Source: Limnohabitans sp. DM1 (lineage in GTDB: Bacteria; Pseudomonadota; Gammaproteobacteria; Burkholderiales; Burkholderiaceae_C). Taken from it: DNA of 64,000 nt. Location of the stretch: positions 1 to 64,000 of the forward strand of contig NZ_CXOO01000047.1 of NCBI RefSeq assembly GCF_001269385.1, given 5' to 3'. Positions 51,065-62,008 of the stretch are shown here, piece by piece. Positions within the stretch are counted from its first letter, which is position 1; each line of letters opens with the position of its first letter. The notes beneath the pieces were generated by a model, which saw only the letters and a program-made list of their open reading frames with translations, made no database searches and was not told the DNA's origin. The translations under genes and the position numbers were made by a program.

Positions 51065-52455
51065 AAACACGTGTACGCTCCTTGCGTTCGCGCTTGCTCT
51101 GGCATGTCATCTGGCCTTTGGTGCTGACATGGTTGCTGGGCACGGTACTGGCGTTTGGCGTGGCACGTTATTTCACGCAGCAGGCACTGGACCGCGCACT
51201 GCTGGACGATGCCTACGCGGTGGCCAGCCATGTTCGCCATGCCGAGGATGGTGGCTTGACATTGGGGTTGACCGCGCTGGAAATGAGTGCCTTGCTCTTT
51301 GACCAGAACGAAAGACTATTTTTTGCGGTGTACCTGGAGGATGGCCGACTGTTGGCAGGGCATGCGGGGTTGCCCATGCCATCAGGCGGGATGGATCAAG
51401 GGCCGTTTTTTACCGAAATCCCTTTTCAAAACCGCATCTTGAGGGCGGTCACGCTGCCCCGTGAGAAGCCAGTGGCCTTCAAAGTCGTTGTGGCCCAGAC
51501 CACCTACAGTCAAGGCCGCATGTTTGAACGTTTGCTGGTGGTGTCGCTGGCCCCTCAGGTGCTGCTGCTGCTGGGGCTGGCCTGGTGGTTGCGGCGCGTG
51601 ATCCAGAAGGACGTGCAACCCCTGATGGACCTGGAAAATGCTGTGGCCCAGCGAGATGCCCGCGATTTGACGCCCGTGACGGTGTCTGGCCGCACCAGCG
51701 AAGTAAAGCGGCTGGGCGAAGCGGTCAACGCGATGCTTTTGCGCATCGCGCAAAGCGTACGCGGGCAAAAAGAGTTTGCTGGCAACGTGGCACACGAGCT
51801 GCGCACACCACTGGCCGGCATTCGGGCGCTGGCCGAATATGGCCTGGCCCAGACCGAGCCTCATATTTGGCGCGAACAACTGCACAGCATTGCCCAAAGC
51901 CAAGCCCGCGCCAGCCACTTGATTGACCAGTTGCTGGCGCTGGCGCTGGCGCAAGAGGCCATGCAGGGGCTGCAGCTGCAGCCCCTGGCGCTCGATGACG
52001 TGGTGCGCGACAGCCTGATGCGCCATCTGCACCGTGCGGACGGCTTGGGGGTTGATCTGGGTGCCCGTGGCCTGGATGTCCCGGTTCAGGTGCTTGCCCA
52101 GCGCGCCCTGCTCGAAGGGGTGCTGGACAACCTGATTGACAATGCGCTGCGCTATGGCCTGCCCCCCGGCGGTGAGCCCCGCCATGTGACGGTTGAGATC
52201 AGCAGCGATGCTGAGCGAGGCGAAGTCTGTCTGTCGGTGATTGACAACGGACCGGGCATTTCCGCTGTCCAGCGTGAACGTGTGCTCAGCCGCTGGGCCC
52301 AAGGCAGTGCCGGGGAAGCCCTCAAACAAGGCTCAGGCCTGGGCCTGGCCATCGTGGCTGAATACGCCCGCATCCTGGGTGCGACTTTTTGCCTGGCACA
52401 AGCCGATGGCAGCCAAGGCCTGAAAGTCAGCTTGTGTTTTGCGCACCGGCCGTGA
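51061..52455 (+). CDS. sensor histidine kinase (TctE/QseC type)
   Basis: 464 residues, GTG start overlapping the regulator's stop. One helix at about 12-36 (LLWHVIWPLVLTWLLGTVLA), a periplasmic 2CSK_N-like domain (LDRALLDDAYAVASHV, ILRAVTLPREKPVAFKVV), a second helix near 163-180, HAMP, HisKA with FAGNVAHELRTPLAGIRAL, and HATPase_c with NLIDNALRYG, VIDNGPGIS and GSGLGLAIVAEYAR. Membrane sensor for the partner regulator. No metal-binding cluster is obvious in the periplasmic part. Confidence 0.92.
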   Translation: MKTRVRSLRSRLLWHVIWPLVLTWLLGTVLAFGVARYFTQQALDRALLDDAYAVASHVRHAEDGGLTLGLTALEMSALLFDQNERLFFAVYLEDGRLLAGHAGLPMPSGGMDQGPFFTEIPFQNRILRAVTLPREKPVAFKVVVAQTTYSQGRMFERLLVVSLAPQVLLLLGLAWWLRRVIQKDVQPLMDLENAVAQRDARDLTPVTVSGRTSEVKRLGEAVNAMLLRIAQSVRGQKEFAGNVAHELRTPLAGIRALAEYGLAQTEPHIWREQLHSIAQSQARASHLIDQLLALALAQEAMQGLQLQPLALDDVVRDSLMRHLHRADGLGVDLGARGLDVPVQVLAQRALLEGVLDNLIDNALRYGLPPGGEPRHVTVEISSDAERGEVCLSVIDNGPGISAVQRERVLSRWAQGSAGEALKQGSGLGLAIVAEYARILGATFCLAQADGSQGLKVSLCFAHRP

Positions 52456-52563
52456 TGTTGACTCACTCTTGAAGACCTCGACACAGCCTGTAGTTCGACG
52501 GCTTCAGCTCAGACATGCGGTCTGCGGCCCAGCCAAAAAACGCGGCCCTGCGCTGCGGGCATG

Positions 52564-52602
52564 AAAAAAAACCCCCCGCAAACCTGGGGCCTGCGGGGGG
52601 TT
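52564..52602 (-). terminator. terminator of the isocitrate dehydrogenase gene
   Basis: On the minus strand CCCCCCGCA pairs with TGCGGGGGG across an 11-base loop, followed by eight T (the A run at 52564-52571). Confidence 0.9.
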
Positions 52603-52643
52603 GGGATCACCTGGCGTGCGGGACGCCGGGGTTCAACGGGGCA

Positions 52644-54881
52644 TCAGGCCGCGGCGCTGGCCAGGGCCGCGTTGAAGGTGGCGCTGGGGCGCATGATGGC
52701 GGCCAGTTTGGCTTGGTCGGGCATGTAGTAGCCGCCAATGTCCACAGGTTGGCCCTGTACGGCGTTGAGCTCGTCTACGATCTTTTGCTCGTTCTCGGTC
52801 AAAAGCTTGGCCAAAGGTGCGAACTGGGCAGCCAGATCCTTGTCTTCGGTTTGCCCGGCCAATTCCTGCGCCCAGTACATGGCCAGGTAGAACTGGCTGC
52901 CACGGTTGTCGAGCTGTCCGGTCTTGGGCGAGGGGTTCTTGTTGTTGTCCAGCAGTTTGCCGGTGGCAGCGTCCAGGGTTTTGGACAAGACCACAGCCTT
53001 TTTGTTGCCGGTTTTGAGGCCCAGGTCTTCCAGCGACACGGCCAGGGCCAGAAATTCACCCAGTGAGTCCCAGCGCAGGTGGTTTTCTTCCACCAGTTGC
53101 TGCACATGCTTGGGAGCCGAGCCGCCTGCACCGGTTTCGTACATGCCGCCGCCGGCCATCAAAGGCACGATGGACAGCATCTTGGCCGAGGTGCCCAGTT
53201 CCATGATGGGGAACAGGTCGGTCAAGTAGTCGCGCAGGATGTTGCCAGTCGCGCTGATGGTGTCAAAGCCACGGACCACGCGCTCCAAGGTGTAACGCAT
53301 GGCACGCACTTGGCTCATGATCTGGATTTCCAGGCCGGCCGTGTTGTGCTCGTGCAGGTACATCTTCACTTTGGTGATCAGCTGTGCTTCGTGCGGGCGG
53401 TACTGGTCCAGCCAGAACACCACCGGCATGCCGGAGTTGCGGGCACGGGTCACGGCCAGCTTGACCCAGTCGCGGATCGCTGCGTCCTTGACCTGGCACA
53501 TGCGCCAGATGTCGCCTTCTTCCACGTCTTGGCTCAGCAGCACTTCACCGGTGTTGATGTCGGTGATGTTGGCCACGCCGTCTTCTTGGATTTCAAAGGT
53601 TTTGTCGTGCGAGCCGTACTCTTCGGCTTGCTGGGCCATCAGGCCGACGTTGGGCACCGTGCCCATGGTCTTGGGGTCGAACGCCCCGTGCCACTTGCAG
53701 AAGTTGATCATCTCCATGTAGATGCGCGCAAAGGTTGACTCGGGCATCACGGCCTTGACGTCTTTCAAGCGGCCGTCGGCGCCCCACATCTTGCCGCCGT
53801 TGCGGATCATGGCGGGCATGGAGGCGTCCACGATCACGTCGTTGGGTGAGTGGAAGTTGGTGATCCCCTTGGCCGAATCCACCATGGCCAGCTCGGGGCG
53901 GCCTTCGTGGCAAGCGTGCAGGTCGCGCTTGATTTCGTCTTGCTTGGACTGGGGCAGCGTGGCGACTTTGGCGTACAGATCGGCCATGCCGTTGTTCACA
54001 TTGACGCCCAGTTCCTTGAACAAGGCGCCGTGTTTTTCAAAAGCTTCCTTGTAGAAGATCTTGACGCAGTGACCGAACACGATGGGGTGGGAGACCTTCA
54101 TCATGGTGGCTTTGACGTGCAGCGAGAACATCACGCCGGTTTTGTGGGCGTCTTCGATCTCTTTTTCGTAGAACTCGAGCAAGGCTTTTTTGCTCATGAA
54201 CATGCTGTCAATGACTTCGCGGTCCAGCAAAGAGACTTTGGGCTTGAGGATGATGGTTTTGCCGCTTTTGGTGATCAGCTCCATCTTCACATCGCGTGGG
54301 CGGTCCAGGGTCATGGACTTTTCACCGTGGTAGAAGTCGCCGCTGTGCATGTGCGAGACGTGCGAGCGCGAAGCCTGGCTCCACTCGGCCATGCTGTGCG
54401 GGTTCTTGCGCGCAAACTCTTTGACGGCGCGAGGCGCGCGGCGGTCCGAGTTGCCTTCGCGCAGCACGGGGTTCACGGCCGAGCCGGTGCACTTGGCATA
54501 GCGGGCCTTGATGGCCTTTTCCTCTTCTGTTTTGGGGTTTTCGGGGTAGTCGGGCAGGGCGTAGCCTTTGGATTGCAATTCCTTGATGGCAGCGACCAGC
54601 TGGCCCACTGAGGCGCTGATGTTGGGCAGCTTGATGATGTTGGCTTCCGGCTTGAGAGTCAGCTTGCCCAGTTCAGCCAAGTTGTTGGGGACGCGTTGAT
54701 CGGGCGGCAACAAATCCGAAAACTCACCCAGAATTCGGGCCGCCACAGAGATGTCGCTCTGCGCCACCTCAATGCCAGCAGGGGCCGCAAAGGTGCGGAT
54801 GATGGGCAAAAACGAGGCTGTGGCCAACAAGGGCGCCTCGTCAGTCAGGGTGTAAATGATCTTGGATTTGTCAGTAGCCAT
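52644..54881 (-). CDS. icd: isocitrate dehydrogenase (NADP), monomeric type
   Basis: 745 residues, the monomeric class. [41 protein letters not shown] (substrate binding), [52 protein letters not shown] and [14 protein letters not shown] (cofactor) are hallmark blocks. Converts isocitrate to 2-oxoglutarate and makes NADPH. The ATG at 54881 begins MATDKSKI. Single-gene unit with its own terminator. The common homodimeric enzyme may also exist elsewhere. Confidence 0.95.
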   Translation of the reverse strand: MATDKSKIIYTLTDEAPLLATASFLPIIRTFAAPAGIEVAQSDISVAARILGEFSDLLPPDQRVPNNLAELGKLTLKPEANIIKLPNISASVGQLVAAIKELQSKGYALPDYPENPKTEEEKAIKARYAKCTGSAVNPVLREGNSDRRAPRAVKEFARKNPHSMAEWSQASRSHVSHMHSGDFYHGEKSMTLDRPRDVKMELITKSGKTIILKPKVSLLDREVIDSMFMSKKALLEFYEKEIEDAHKTGVMFSLHVKATMMKVSHPIVFGHCVKIFYKEAFEKHGALFKELGVNVNNGMADLYAKVATLPQSKQDEIKRDLHACHEGRPELAMVDSAKGITNFHSPNDVIVDASMPAMIRNGGKMWGADGRLKDVKAVMPESTFARIYMEMINFCKWHGAFDPKTMGTVPNVGLMAQQAEEYGSHDKTFEIQEDGVANITDINTGEVLLSQDVEEGDIWRMCQVKDAAIRDWVKLAVTRARNSGMPVVFWLDQYRPHEAQLITKVKMYLHEHNTAGLEIQIMSQVRAMRYTLERVVRGFDTISATGNILRDYLTDLFPIMELGTSAKMLSIVPLMAGGGMYETGAGGSAPKHVQQLVEENHLRWDSLGEFLALAVSLEDLGLKTGNKKAVVLSKTLDAATGKLLDNNKNPSPKTGQLDNRGSQFYLAMYWAQELAGQTEDKDLAAQFAPLAKLLTENEQKIVDELNAVQGQPVDIGGYYMPDQAKLAAIMRPSATFNAALASAAA

Positions 54882-55089
54882 GGGTGTCTCACTTTTGGTC
54901 GAGGATGATGCGGAGGTCGAAAACGAGTAGGTTTTGACGCTCACTGGGGCTTCTGCGGTCTCAATGGAGGCAGATGAAACGCTATTTTAAGAGAGCCAAA
55001 GAGGGGTTTTTCTTACGCAATGCGGCGTATCGGGGCGCCAAACCACCGAACCGGTGAAAGAAGGCCGGAACGGGGCCAGGACAGGGTGC

Positions 55090-56622
55090 TCAGTGAATGG
55101 CTGCGTACATGATCTTTTCCTGCGTCGCATCGGTGGCCGAAAACTCCACCACCACCTTGCCCTGCTTGGCCACCAGGATGCGGTCGGACAAGGACATGAC
55201 CTCGGGCAAGTAAGACGAGATCACCACCACCGCCTTGCCCGCATCGGCCAGGCGGTTGATTTCAGCGTGGATCTCGGCAATCGCCCCGACGTCGACCCCG
55301 CGCGTGGGCTCGTCAAAAATGATCACGTCCGGGTCCTGTACCAGGGACTTGGCAATCACCACCTTTTGTTGGTTCCCGCCCGACAGCTCGATCACCTTCA
55401 CGTCCTTGCTGATGGCCCGCACATTGAGCAGGCGGCTCCAGTGCTCGCCAATGGCCCCCGATTTGGCCGAAGAAATGGCGCCGAACACGTTTTTGGACTT
55501 GCCCAGCAGGCCCATGTAGATGTTTTTGGCGATCGACATCGTTTCAAAAAAGCCTTCGACCTTGCGGTCCTCGGTGATGTAGGCAATGCCGTCATGCACC
55601 GCTTGGCGCGGCACCCGGTAGCGCACCGGCTTGCCGCGCAGCAGGACTTCACCGCCGTGAAAGAAGTCGCGCTTGATGAGCCCGGCCACGACCTTGAAGG
55701 TTTCGGTGCGCCCTGCCCCCACCAGGCCGAAAACGCCGGTGATTTGCCCGGCAAACACCGACAGCGAGTTGTTTTTGACCATGGAGGCCATGCGCAGATT
55801 GCGCACCGACAGCAGGCACTCACCCTGGGGCCGCACGGTGGTTTTTTTCTGCCCGTACAAGGTTTGCGACAAATCTCGCCCCACCATGGCCTGCACGATG
55901 CGGTCGCGGTCAAAGTTGGATTTGTCATCGGTCACCACATGCTGGCCATCGCGCAGCACGGTGATGCGGTCGGCCAGCAGCAGGGCTTCTTCCAGGGCGT
56001 GCGAGATGAAGATGATGGACACCCCACGCGCCTTGAGCTTGAACACCAGGTCAAAGAAGTACTTCTTTTCTTCGGGCGTCAGGCTGGCCGTGGGCTCGTC
56101 AAAAATGATGACGCTGGCCTGGTGCAACACCGCGCGGGCGATCTCCACCATCTGCTTTTTGGCAGCGCCCAGCAAGCTCACAGTGGCGGTCGGGTCCACA
56201 TCAAAGTTGAGCGACTGCAAAAACTGCTGGGCGGAAATGTACACCCCACGCAAGCGGTTGAAAAACTGCTCTTGCCCCAGAAACAGGTTTTGCGCCACCG
56301 TCATGGTGGGCACCAGGCTGGTTTCCTGAAACACCATGGCAATGCCGTGCTGAAGGGCCTGCAGTGGTGTGGACAGCTGCACCTCTTGGCCGTGCACCAA
56401 CATCTGCCCTGAACTCAGCGGCACGACCCCGGCCATGACCTTGGTCAGCGTGGATTTGCCCGCGCCGTTTTCGCCCAGCAGCGCATGGATTTCGCCCCGG
56501 CGCAGTGAAAAACTCACGTTTTCAATGGCGGGCACGCCGCTGTATCGCTTGGTGGCCTCACGCAACTCCAGCACCACGTCGGTGGCGCTGTTGTCCTGCT
56601 GTGCGTGTTGTTCATGTGTCAT
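55090..56622 (-). CDS. sugar-type ABC importer ATPase (RbsA-like, two NBDs)
   Basis: 510 residues, two ATPase halves. First: Walker [13 protein letters not shown] near 54, signature [18 protein letters not shown], Walker [16 protein letters not shown]. Second: degenerate Walker [13 protein letters not shown], signature [16 protein letters not shown], Walker [16 protein letters not shown]. This is the carbohydrate-uptake-2 arrangement, usually serving pentoses, autoinducer-2 or related polyols. GGAGG before the ATG; overlaps the upstream propeller gene (ATGA). Last gene of the operon. Confidence 0.93.
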   Translation of the reverse strand: MTHEQHAQQDNSATDVVLELREATKRYSGVPAIENVSFSLRRGEIHALLGENGAGKSTLTKVMAGVVPLSSGQMLVHGQEVQLSTPLQALQHGIAMVFQETSLVPTMTVAQNLFLGQEQFFNRLRGVYISAQQFLQSLNFDVDPTATVSLLGAAKKQMVEIARAVLHQASVIIFDEPTASLTPEEKKYFFDLVFKLKARGVSIIFISHALEEALLLADRITVLRDGQHVVTDDKSNFDRDRIVQAMVGRDLSQTLYGQKKTTVRPQGECLLSVRNLRMASMVKNNSLSVFAGQITGVFGLVGAGRTETFKVVAGLIKRDFFHGGEVLLRGKPVRYRVPRQAVHDGIAYITEDRKVEGFFETMSIAKNIYMGLLGKSKNVFGAISSAKSGAIGEHWSRLLNVRAISKDVKVIELSGGNQQKVVIAKSLVQDPDVIIFDEPTRGVDVGAIAEIHAEINRLADAGKAVVVISSYLPEVMSLSDRILVAKQGKVVVEFSATDATQEKIMYAAIH

Positions 56623-57716
56623 GTCCGGTCCTCCGCCTTGTTCAGATCCAGCCGCAAAAGTCGCCCCGAACCCTTGGAGGCCACCCAGAGTGCGCCTGCG
56701 CATTCGACCACGGCCGTGACGCCATGGTGGCGCCCGTCAACTTGGCTGTGCAGCGAAGACAGGATGCGCCCGTCTGCCGACACGCGCAGCACCAGCCCAT
56801 ACGAGCGCGGGGGCGCCCAGGGCTTGAGCATGCCCATTTGCTTGACGCCCGCGCCTTGCAAAGGCTCCAGAAAGCTGTGCCCGGAAGACAGGGCTGGGGC
56901 AATCCAGTAGCGGGGGTCAATTTCCTGGATCATGCGCTGGCGGTAAGCGGGCTCACGCAGCACAAACTCGACCAGCTGCGAGCGACAGACAAAGCAGCTC
57001 AGCCAAAAGCCGCCGCCCTTGGCCACACTCATGCGCGAGGGGTAAGCGGGCAATTCGGCCACCATGGCGCCTTGCCTCGATGCCGGGCGGACGCGGTGTT
57101 TCCAGCTCTCGCTGAACAGGGCTTGGCCGTTCAAAGACAGCACGCCAAAGGCATGGTGCAAGCCACTGGCCAGGCTCTGCACTGCGCCGGTGGCGGGCTG
57201 CCAGCGGGCCACGCGGCCGGTGTGGCCCAGCGTCATCAGGTCGTGGCACCAAGCATCGGTGCTGTGCTGTTGCGAGCCGTCGCTGAGCAAGAGCGCCCCA
57301 TCGGCCTCGAAGGCCAGCGCGTTGACGCTGTGCAGGGGCTGGCCTTGCAGACTTTGCAGTGCCGGTCCGTCACTCAGGCTGCCGTCGGCTTGCTTGTGCA
57401 GCACTTGCACCTGCGTGCCGCCCAAAGCTACGGCCAGAGTGCCATGGGTTTGTGCCGCCAGGGCGGTGATGTCAGCACTGAACTCGCGCACCAGCACCGG
57501 CTGGCCATCGTGCAGACGCAGCAGGCGCTTGCCTGCGCTGATCCACAGCTGCTGGCCATCACAAGCCAGGTCGTCAATGCCCGCGATCTCGGCGGCCACG
57601 CTGGCTTCGTCGAGCTGGCGATTGGGCTTGAGCGCCCCGTCCAAGACAGGCACCGTGATGGCGGCGCTGCCGCGCCCCAGCAGCCGGTCACTCCAATTGC
57701 GCAAACTTGTCAGCAT
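56619..57716 (-). CDS. stand-alone SMP-30/strictosidine-synthase-like beta-propeller protein
   Basis: 365 residues, no signal peptide, so cytoplasmic. Repeating blade motifs such as GIDDLACDGQQLWISAGKRL, VNALAFEADGALLLSDGSQQ, GLHHAFGVLSLNGQALFSES and GVTAVVECAGALWVASKGSG. Compatible with a six-bladed lactonase/strictosidine-synthase fold. It resembles the propeller half of the neighbouring permease in several blocks (AYPSRMSVAKGGGFWLSCF against GYPDNINLASDGHYWLALV). Overlaps both neighbours, so part of the operon. Perhaps a lactone hydrolase acting on the imported compound; activity not proven. Confidence 0.8.
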   Translation of the reverse strand: MLTSLRNWSDRLLGRGSAAITVPVLDGALKPNRQLDEASVAAEIAGIDDLACDGQQLWISAGKRLLRLHDGQPVLVREFSADITALAAQTHGTLAVALGGTQVQVLHKQADGSLSDGPALQSLQGQPLHSVNALAFEADGALLLSDGSQQHSTDAWCHDLMTLGHTGRVARWQPATGAVQSLASGLHHAFGVLSLNGQALFSESWKHRVRPASRQGAMVAELPAYPSRMSVAKGGGFWLSCFVCRSQLVEFVLREPAYRQRMIQEIDPRYWIAPALSSGHSFLEPLQGAGVKQMGMLKPWAPPRSYGLVLRVSADGRILSSLHSQVDGRHHGVTAVVECAGALWVASKGSGRLLRLDLNKAEDRT

Positions 57717-59842
57717 CAGCGTGCTCCCCAGCGTTGGCCGTATTGAGAAAAATTCGGGTCGGCGTTGCCCAGCTTGTAGCGGCCAATGCGGTTGTTGGAG
57801 ATGCCACCCAGGTACAGGTGGCCCTGGTGCTCGCGCATGGAGGTGATCATGGGGTGGTTCTCGCCGCCCAGGTCCCACAAGGTCTCCAGGATCTCGCCCT
57901 TCTCGGAAAACTTGAGCACGCAGCCGGTGTTGATGTTGGGGAACAGCCACTCGTCAAACGGCACGCGCTTGGCCATGCGCTTGCGGAAACCGGGCATGCG
58001 CAGCGCCAGGTCATAGGCTGGGCCGCGCATGCCCACCAGGGCCAGCCAGTAGTGGCCGTCCGAGGCCAGGTTGATGTTGTCGGGGTAGCCTGGCAGGTTG
58101 TCGACCACCGTCTCAACCTGGTCCTTCTTGGGGCCGTCAAACCAAAAACGCTTGATGCAGCAGCCCCAGGTCTCGGCAAACAAGATCGACTGGCCGTCGC
58201 TGGCGATGCAGATGCCGTTTGGAAAACGCAGGCCGCGCAGCACGGTCCGGGTGCTGTTGTCGCGCGGGTCGTAGCAGACGATGCGGCCATTGCCGCGCGC
58301 TTCCAGCCCGTCGACGGCCCACTCGTGCATTTCGTAGCGCACGGTGGCTTCGCTGAAGAAGATGCGGCCATCGTCGGCGATGTCCAGGTCATCGGCCAGG
58401 CGCAGTCGGCTGTCGTCGTTGATCGAGCTCCAGCTGCGGTTGGTTTCGTCGGTCACGCGCTGCACTTCTCGCTCGGGCGTGATGCGGTACAGACCCATGC
58501 CGCCCACGCAGACCACCAGGTTGTCCTGCCGGTCAAACGCCATGCCCAGCGGCTGGCCGCCGATGTGCGCAAAGACTTCCATGCGCTGGTAGTCAGGTGC
58601 AAAAAAGCGCATCACATCGCCGTGGCGCGAGCCTGCGTACAGGTTGTTCTCGCGGTCCAGGATCACGTCTTCGGGCGCTTCGATGCGGCCCAGACCTATC
58701 GTCTCGACCGCACGCAATTTGTTGTTCAAGGTCCAGGGGCCACTGGCGTTGCCTTCGCCTTCGGCCGCGCACACTGGCGCCGGTGCCAGAGCCTGATAAG
58801 CAGGGCTCACATAGACCTTGCTGATGATGCGGTGGCGGTTTTTCAGCCAGCGGACATCAATGACAGCCGCTGCAATCAGGATGCTGGCCAGCACCATGCG
58901 CGTCAGGCCCCCCGAGACCGACAGCGATGTCAGGCCGTTGGTGATGAGCAGCACCACCAAGGTGCCCACCAGGGCTTTGGTCACCGAGCCACGGCCACCA
59001 CCCAGGCTGATGCCGCCCAGCACGGCAGCGGTGAGCACCAGCACCTCCATGCCCACGTCAATGTCGGCGCCCGCCGTGGCCAGACGCGAGGCAAAAAAGC
59101 AGCCGCCCACCGCTGTCAGCATGCCGCTGGCCACATAGCTCAGGGCCACCGTGCGGCGCACGGCAATGCCACTGTTGTAGGCCGAGCGGCGCGAGCCGCC
59201 AATGGCCATGATGTGCCAGCCCACCCGTAAGCGCGTCAGCATCACATGGCCACCGATGGCCGCCAGCGCATACGCCCAAGCCACCGTGGGCAAGCCCAAA
59301 AACGTGCCATTGCCCAGAAAGTCCCAGACCACGGAGTCGGGAATGCTGCCCGCAATGGCGGTGGAATATTGCAAGCTCAGGATTTCATACACCGAGCGAA
59401 AAATGATCAGGGTGATCAGCGTGGTCAAAAAAGCCCGCAGCCTCAAGTAGCCGATCAACACCCCATTGACGGCCCCCAGCATGGCCCCAAACACCAGCGT
59501 GCCCAGCACGGCCAGCCCCACCGGCCACTTGAGCACATGTATCAGCATCAGGGCGCAAAAATTGGTCAGTGCAAACATGGAGCCGACCGACAAGTCGATG
59601 CCGCCCACGATCATCACCAACGCCATGCCCAGCACGATGAATCCGATTTCGCCGGATTGCCGCAAGGTGTCGGCCAGCATGGTGGCGCTGTAGAAGTTCG
59701 GCACCAGCTGGCCCGAAAAAAAGACCACCATGGCCAGCAGCAAGACTGGCACGGCCGTTTCCGTCCAGCGCTTGGACAGGATCTCGCCCACCCAGTGATC
59801 GGGCCAATATTTGTAGCGCAGTCGTGTCAGGGTTTCAGTCAT
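57716..59842 (-). CDS. ABC permease fused to a strictosidine-synthase-like propeller
   Basis: 708 residues. Residues 1 to about 340 form an RbsC-like permease: LVPNFYSATMLADTLRQSGE, GMALVMIVGGIDLSVGSMFA, AAVLGGISLGGGRGSVTKAL. From about 375 to 700 follows a six-bladed propeller of the strictosidine-synthase/SMP-30 kind: APEDVILDRENNLYAGSRHG, GQPLGMAFDRQDNLVVCVGG, FPNGICIASDGQSILFAETW, NLPGYPDNINLASDGHYWLA. There is no stop or restart between them. Because RbsC-type permeases end in the cytoplasm, the propeller should face the cytoplasm. The usual permease is about 330 residues. Confidence 0.88.
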   Translation of the reverse strand: MTETLTRLRYKYWPDHWVGEILSKRWTETAVPVLLLAMVVFFSGQLVPNFYSATMLADTLRQSGEIGFIVLGMALVMIVGGIDLSVGSMFALTNFCALMLIHVLKWPVGLAVLGTLVFGAMLGAVNGVLIGYLRLRAFLTTLITLIIFRSVYEILSLQYSTAIAGSIPDSVVWDFLGNGTFLGLPTVAWAYALAAIGGHVMLTRLRVGWHIMAIGGSRRSAYNSGIAVRRTVALSYVASGMLTAVGGCFFASRLATAGADIDVGMEVLVLTAAVLGGISLGGGRGSVTKALVGTLVVLLITNGLTSLSVSGGLTRMVLASILIAAAVIDVRWLKNRHRIISKVYVSPAYQALAPAPVCAAEGEGNASGPWTLNNKLRAVETIGLGRIEAPEDVILDRENNLYAGSRHGDVMRFFAPDYQRMEVFAHIGGQPLGMAFDRQDNLVVCVGGMGLYRITPEREVQRVTDETNRSWSSINDDSRLRLADDLDIADDGRIFFSEATVRYEMHEWAVDGLEARGNGRIVCYDPRDNSTRTVLRGLRFPNGICIASDGQSILFAETWGCCIKRFWFDGPKKDQVETVVDNLPGYPDNINLASDGHYWLALVGMRGPAYDLALRMPGFRKRMAKRVPFDEWLFPNINTGCVLKFSEKGEILETLWDLGGENHPMITSMREHQGHLYLGGISNNRIGRYKLGNADPNFSQYGQRWGAR

Positions 59843-59945
59843 GTGCAGACCATGGGTTGGAAGATGTACAGAACATGCGCCCAAGCCGGCAAGGGAGCAC
59901 GGGCATCGCCGCCCACCTTGCCGTCATGACGCGTCGAGAGGCCGG

Positions 59946-60962
59946 TTACTTGGCGGCCGCCAGTTTCCAGCAGGTGCCTTCAGCGGATGCGTTTTGTTTG
60001 GTGATCGGAACCAGCGTGGTGTAGATGTTTTGCTTGGCGGCACCGGGCTTGACACCGCCTTGCACCAACCACTTGATCATGGCCGCCATGTTGCTGGCCT
60101 GGGTGGGCACGTCGTAGCTGATGTTCAGGTCAAACGCGCCGGACTTGACCATGTCGCAAGCGCCTTTTTGTTCACCGCCGCCCGAGGTGGCCAGGTAAAC
60201 CTTGCCGGTCAGGCCCGCTTCCTTGACCGCAGCTGCGGTGCCAATGTCCATGCCGTCCCAAAATCCGATGATGCCGCACAGGTCCGGGTTTTGCTTGAGC
60301 ACGGTCTGTGTCAGCGCCTTGGCTTTGGCAGCGTCCCAGTCTGCGGCCTGGTTGGACACCACCTTGATTGCGGGGTGCTTGGCCAGCACGTTTTCCACAC
60401 CCTTGAGCGTGTAAGCGCTGGTGGCTGCGGTGGGCGCGCCCTGAACGATGGCGATCTTGTTGCTCTTGCCCTTGCAGGCCTGCACCACGGCTTCGGCATT
60501 GCGCTCGCCAATGTCCACCCAATCAGCGCCCACAAAGGCGGTGGACGGCTGGGCCGAGCGCATGTTGATCTGTACTACGTAAATGCCGTCGTCTTCGGCC
60601 TTCTTGATCAGCTTGGCGTAGGTCTGCACATCGGGGTTGTGGATCACGATGACGGCGGGCTTTTCAGCGATCAGCGCGGTGAAGGCCTGTGCGCCCGCGT
60701 TGGTGTTCCAGTTGGGGTCGCGCACCACCACTTTCATGCCAGCCGCTTCGAGTTCCTTTTTCAGGCCCGCGTGCCAGCCAATGGCCAAGTCAAAGCCAAA
60801 GGCCACGGGAATGAAGCCCACGGTCTTGCCTGCAAGGGCTTTTTTGTAGCCGTCGCGAAAGGGCTCATCCAGCCCCTTGCCCTGCGCCATGGCGGATGTG
60901 GCCGCACAAAGGCCCAGCGTCACAACAGCTGCAGCGGTGCTCAGTTTTTGAAAAATCCTCAT
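59946..60962 (-). CDS. periplasmic sugar-type substrate-binding protein
   Basis: 338 residues. Signal peptide (QKLSTAAAVVTLGLCAATSA, cleaved after AMA). Peripla_BP_4/RbsB-like: KTVGFIPVAFGFDLAIGWHA, ALIAEKPAVIVIHNPDV, YVVQINMRSAQPS and CGIIGFWDGMDIGTAAAVKE. Binds the ligand for the two permeases. GGAGAC before the ATG at 60962. Four cysteines in the mature part are unusual for the family and may form disulphides. Confidence 0.92.
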   Translation of the reverse strand: MRIFQKLSTAAAVVTLGLCAATSAMAQGKGLDEPFRDGYKKALAGKTVGFIPVAFGFDLAIGWHAGLKKELEAAGMKVVVRDPNWNTNAGAQAFTALIAEKPAVIVIHNPDVQTYAKLIKKAEDDGIYVVQINMRSAQPSTAFVGADWVDIGERNAEAVVQACKGKSNKIAIVQGAPTAATSAYTLKGVENVLAKHPAIKVVSNQAADWDAAKAKALTQTVLKQNPDLCGIIGFWDGMDIGTAAAVKEAGLTGKVYLATSGGGEQKGACDMVKSGAFDLNISYDVPTQASNMAAMIKWLVQGGVKPGAAKQNIYTTLVPITKQNASAEGTCWKLAAAK

Positions 60963-61025
60963 TGCCTGTCTCCTGGTGGTTGATGAAAGTGTTGACGCCC
61001 CAACAAGCCGGGCGTCTGGCTGTGC

Positions 61026-62003
61026 TCAGATGTCCCCTTGCTGGGCGGTTTCTTCGTTGCGGGGGTTCAAAATCGAATCGATCAGGATGGCCGCCAGCAG
61101 CACCACCCCTTTGACAATGTTTTGCACGGAATAAGAGATGTCCATGATGGTCATGCCGTTGAGCAAGGTGCCAATGAGCAGCGTGCCAATGATCACGTTG
61201 ACCACCCCGCCCCGCCCGCCCGACAGGCCAATGCCGCCCAGCACCACCACCAGCACCACGTCGTAGACCATGGTCGAGTTGAAAATGCGCGTGGGCATGC
61301 TGTTGACCGAGGCTGCCATGACCAGTCCGGCAAACAGGCCCACCAGCGCCGCCAGCACAAACTGCAGAACCATGATGGGCCGCGTGGGAAGCCCGGTGGC
61401 GCGTGCCGTCATCGGGTTGTCGCCCATGGCATAGATGAAGCTGCCCGCCCGCATGCGACCCAAAAACAGCGAGAGCAAAGCCGCTGCCAGGCCAAACATG
61501 ATGACCGGCATGGGAATGCCCAGCACCGAGCCTCGGCCCACCCACACCAGCGCGTCCAGGGCCTCTGGCCACTGCACGACTTCGAGCTGGAAGATGAAGG
61601 CCTGCCCCAGCCCCGCCAGAAAAAGACCCGAGGCCAGCGTGGTGAACAGCGACGGCACTTCGGCATAGGCGATCAGCCAACCGTTGAGCAGGCCAAAAGT
61701 CAGCGACAGGCACAGCGCGATGCCGATGGCCGGGCCGATGCCGTAACCGTTTTGCACCATCTGCAGCAAAAAGCCCGAGGGCACCGCCATGGCGGCGATC
61801 ATCGAAATGTCGATGCCTCGGCCGATCACCACCAGCGCCATGCCCAGGCCCAAAATGCCCAGAATGGCCACGTTTTGCAGCAGCGTCAGCAGGTTGTCCA
61901 CCTGCGCAAAGCCCGGCAAGAAAACCGCTAGCGCGGCAAACAAGACCACGAAAATGGCAAAAACAATGGTCTGCTGTGTGGCGCGTAACTTGATCATGGA
62001 CAT
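61026..62003 (-). CDS. sugar-type ABC permease (RbsC-like)
   Basis: 325 residues, about ten helices. VFLPGFAQVDNLLTLLQNVA, GLGMALVVIGRGIDISMIAA, MGDNPMTARATGLPTRPIMV and GGIGLSGGRGGVVNVIIGTL are the BPD_transp_2 blocks. Forms a heterodimer with the permease part of the fusion protein. ATG at 62003 or 61997. Follows the ligase gene with a five-base gap. Confidence 0.92.
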   Translation of the reverse strand: MSMIKLRATQQTIVFAIFVVLFAALAVFLPGFAQVDNLLTLLQNVAILGILGLGMALVVIGRGIDISMIAAMAVPSGFLLQMVQNGYGIGPAIGIALCLSLTFGLLNGWLIAYAEVPSLFTTLASGLFLAGLGQAFIFQLEVVQWPEALDALVWVGRGSVLGIPMPVIMFGLAAALLSLFLGRMRAGSFIYAMGDNPMTARATGLPTRPIMVLQFVLAALVGLFAGLVMAASVNSMPTRIFNSTMVYDVVLVVVLGGIGLSGGRGGVVNVIIGTLLIGTLLNGMTIMDISYSVQNIVKGVVLLAAILIDSILNPRNEETAQQGDI

Positions 62004-62008
62004 CTCAC

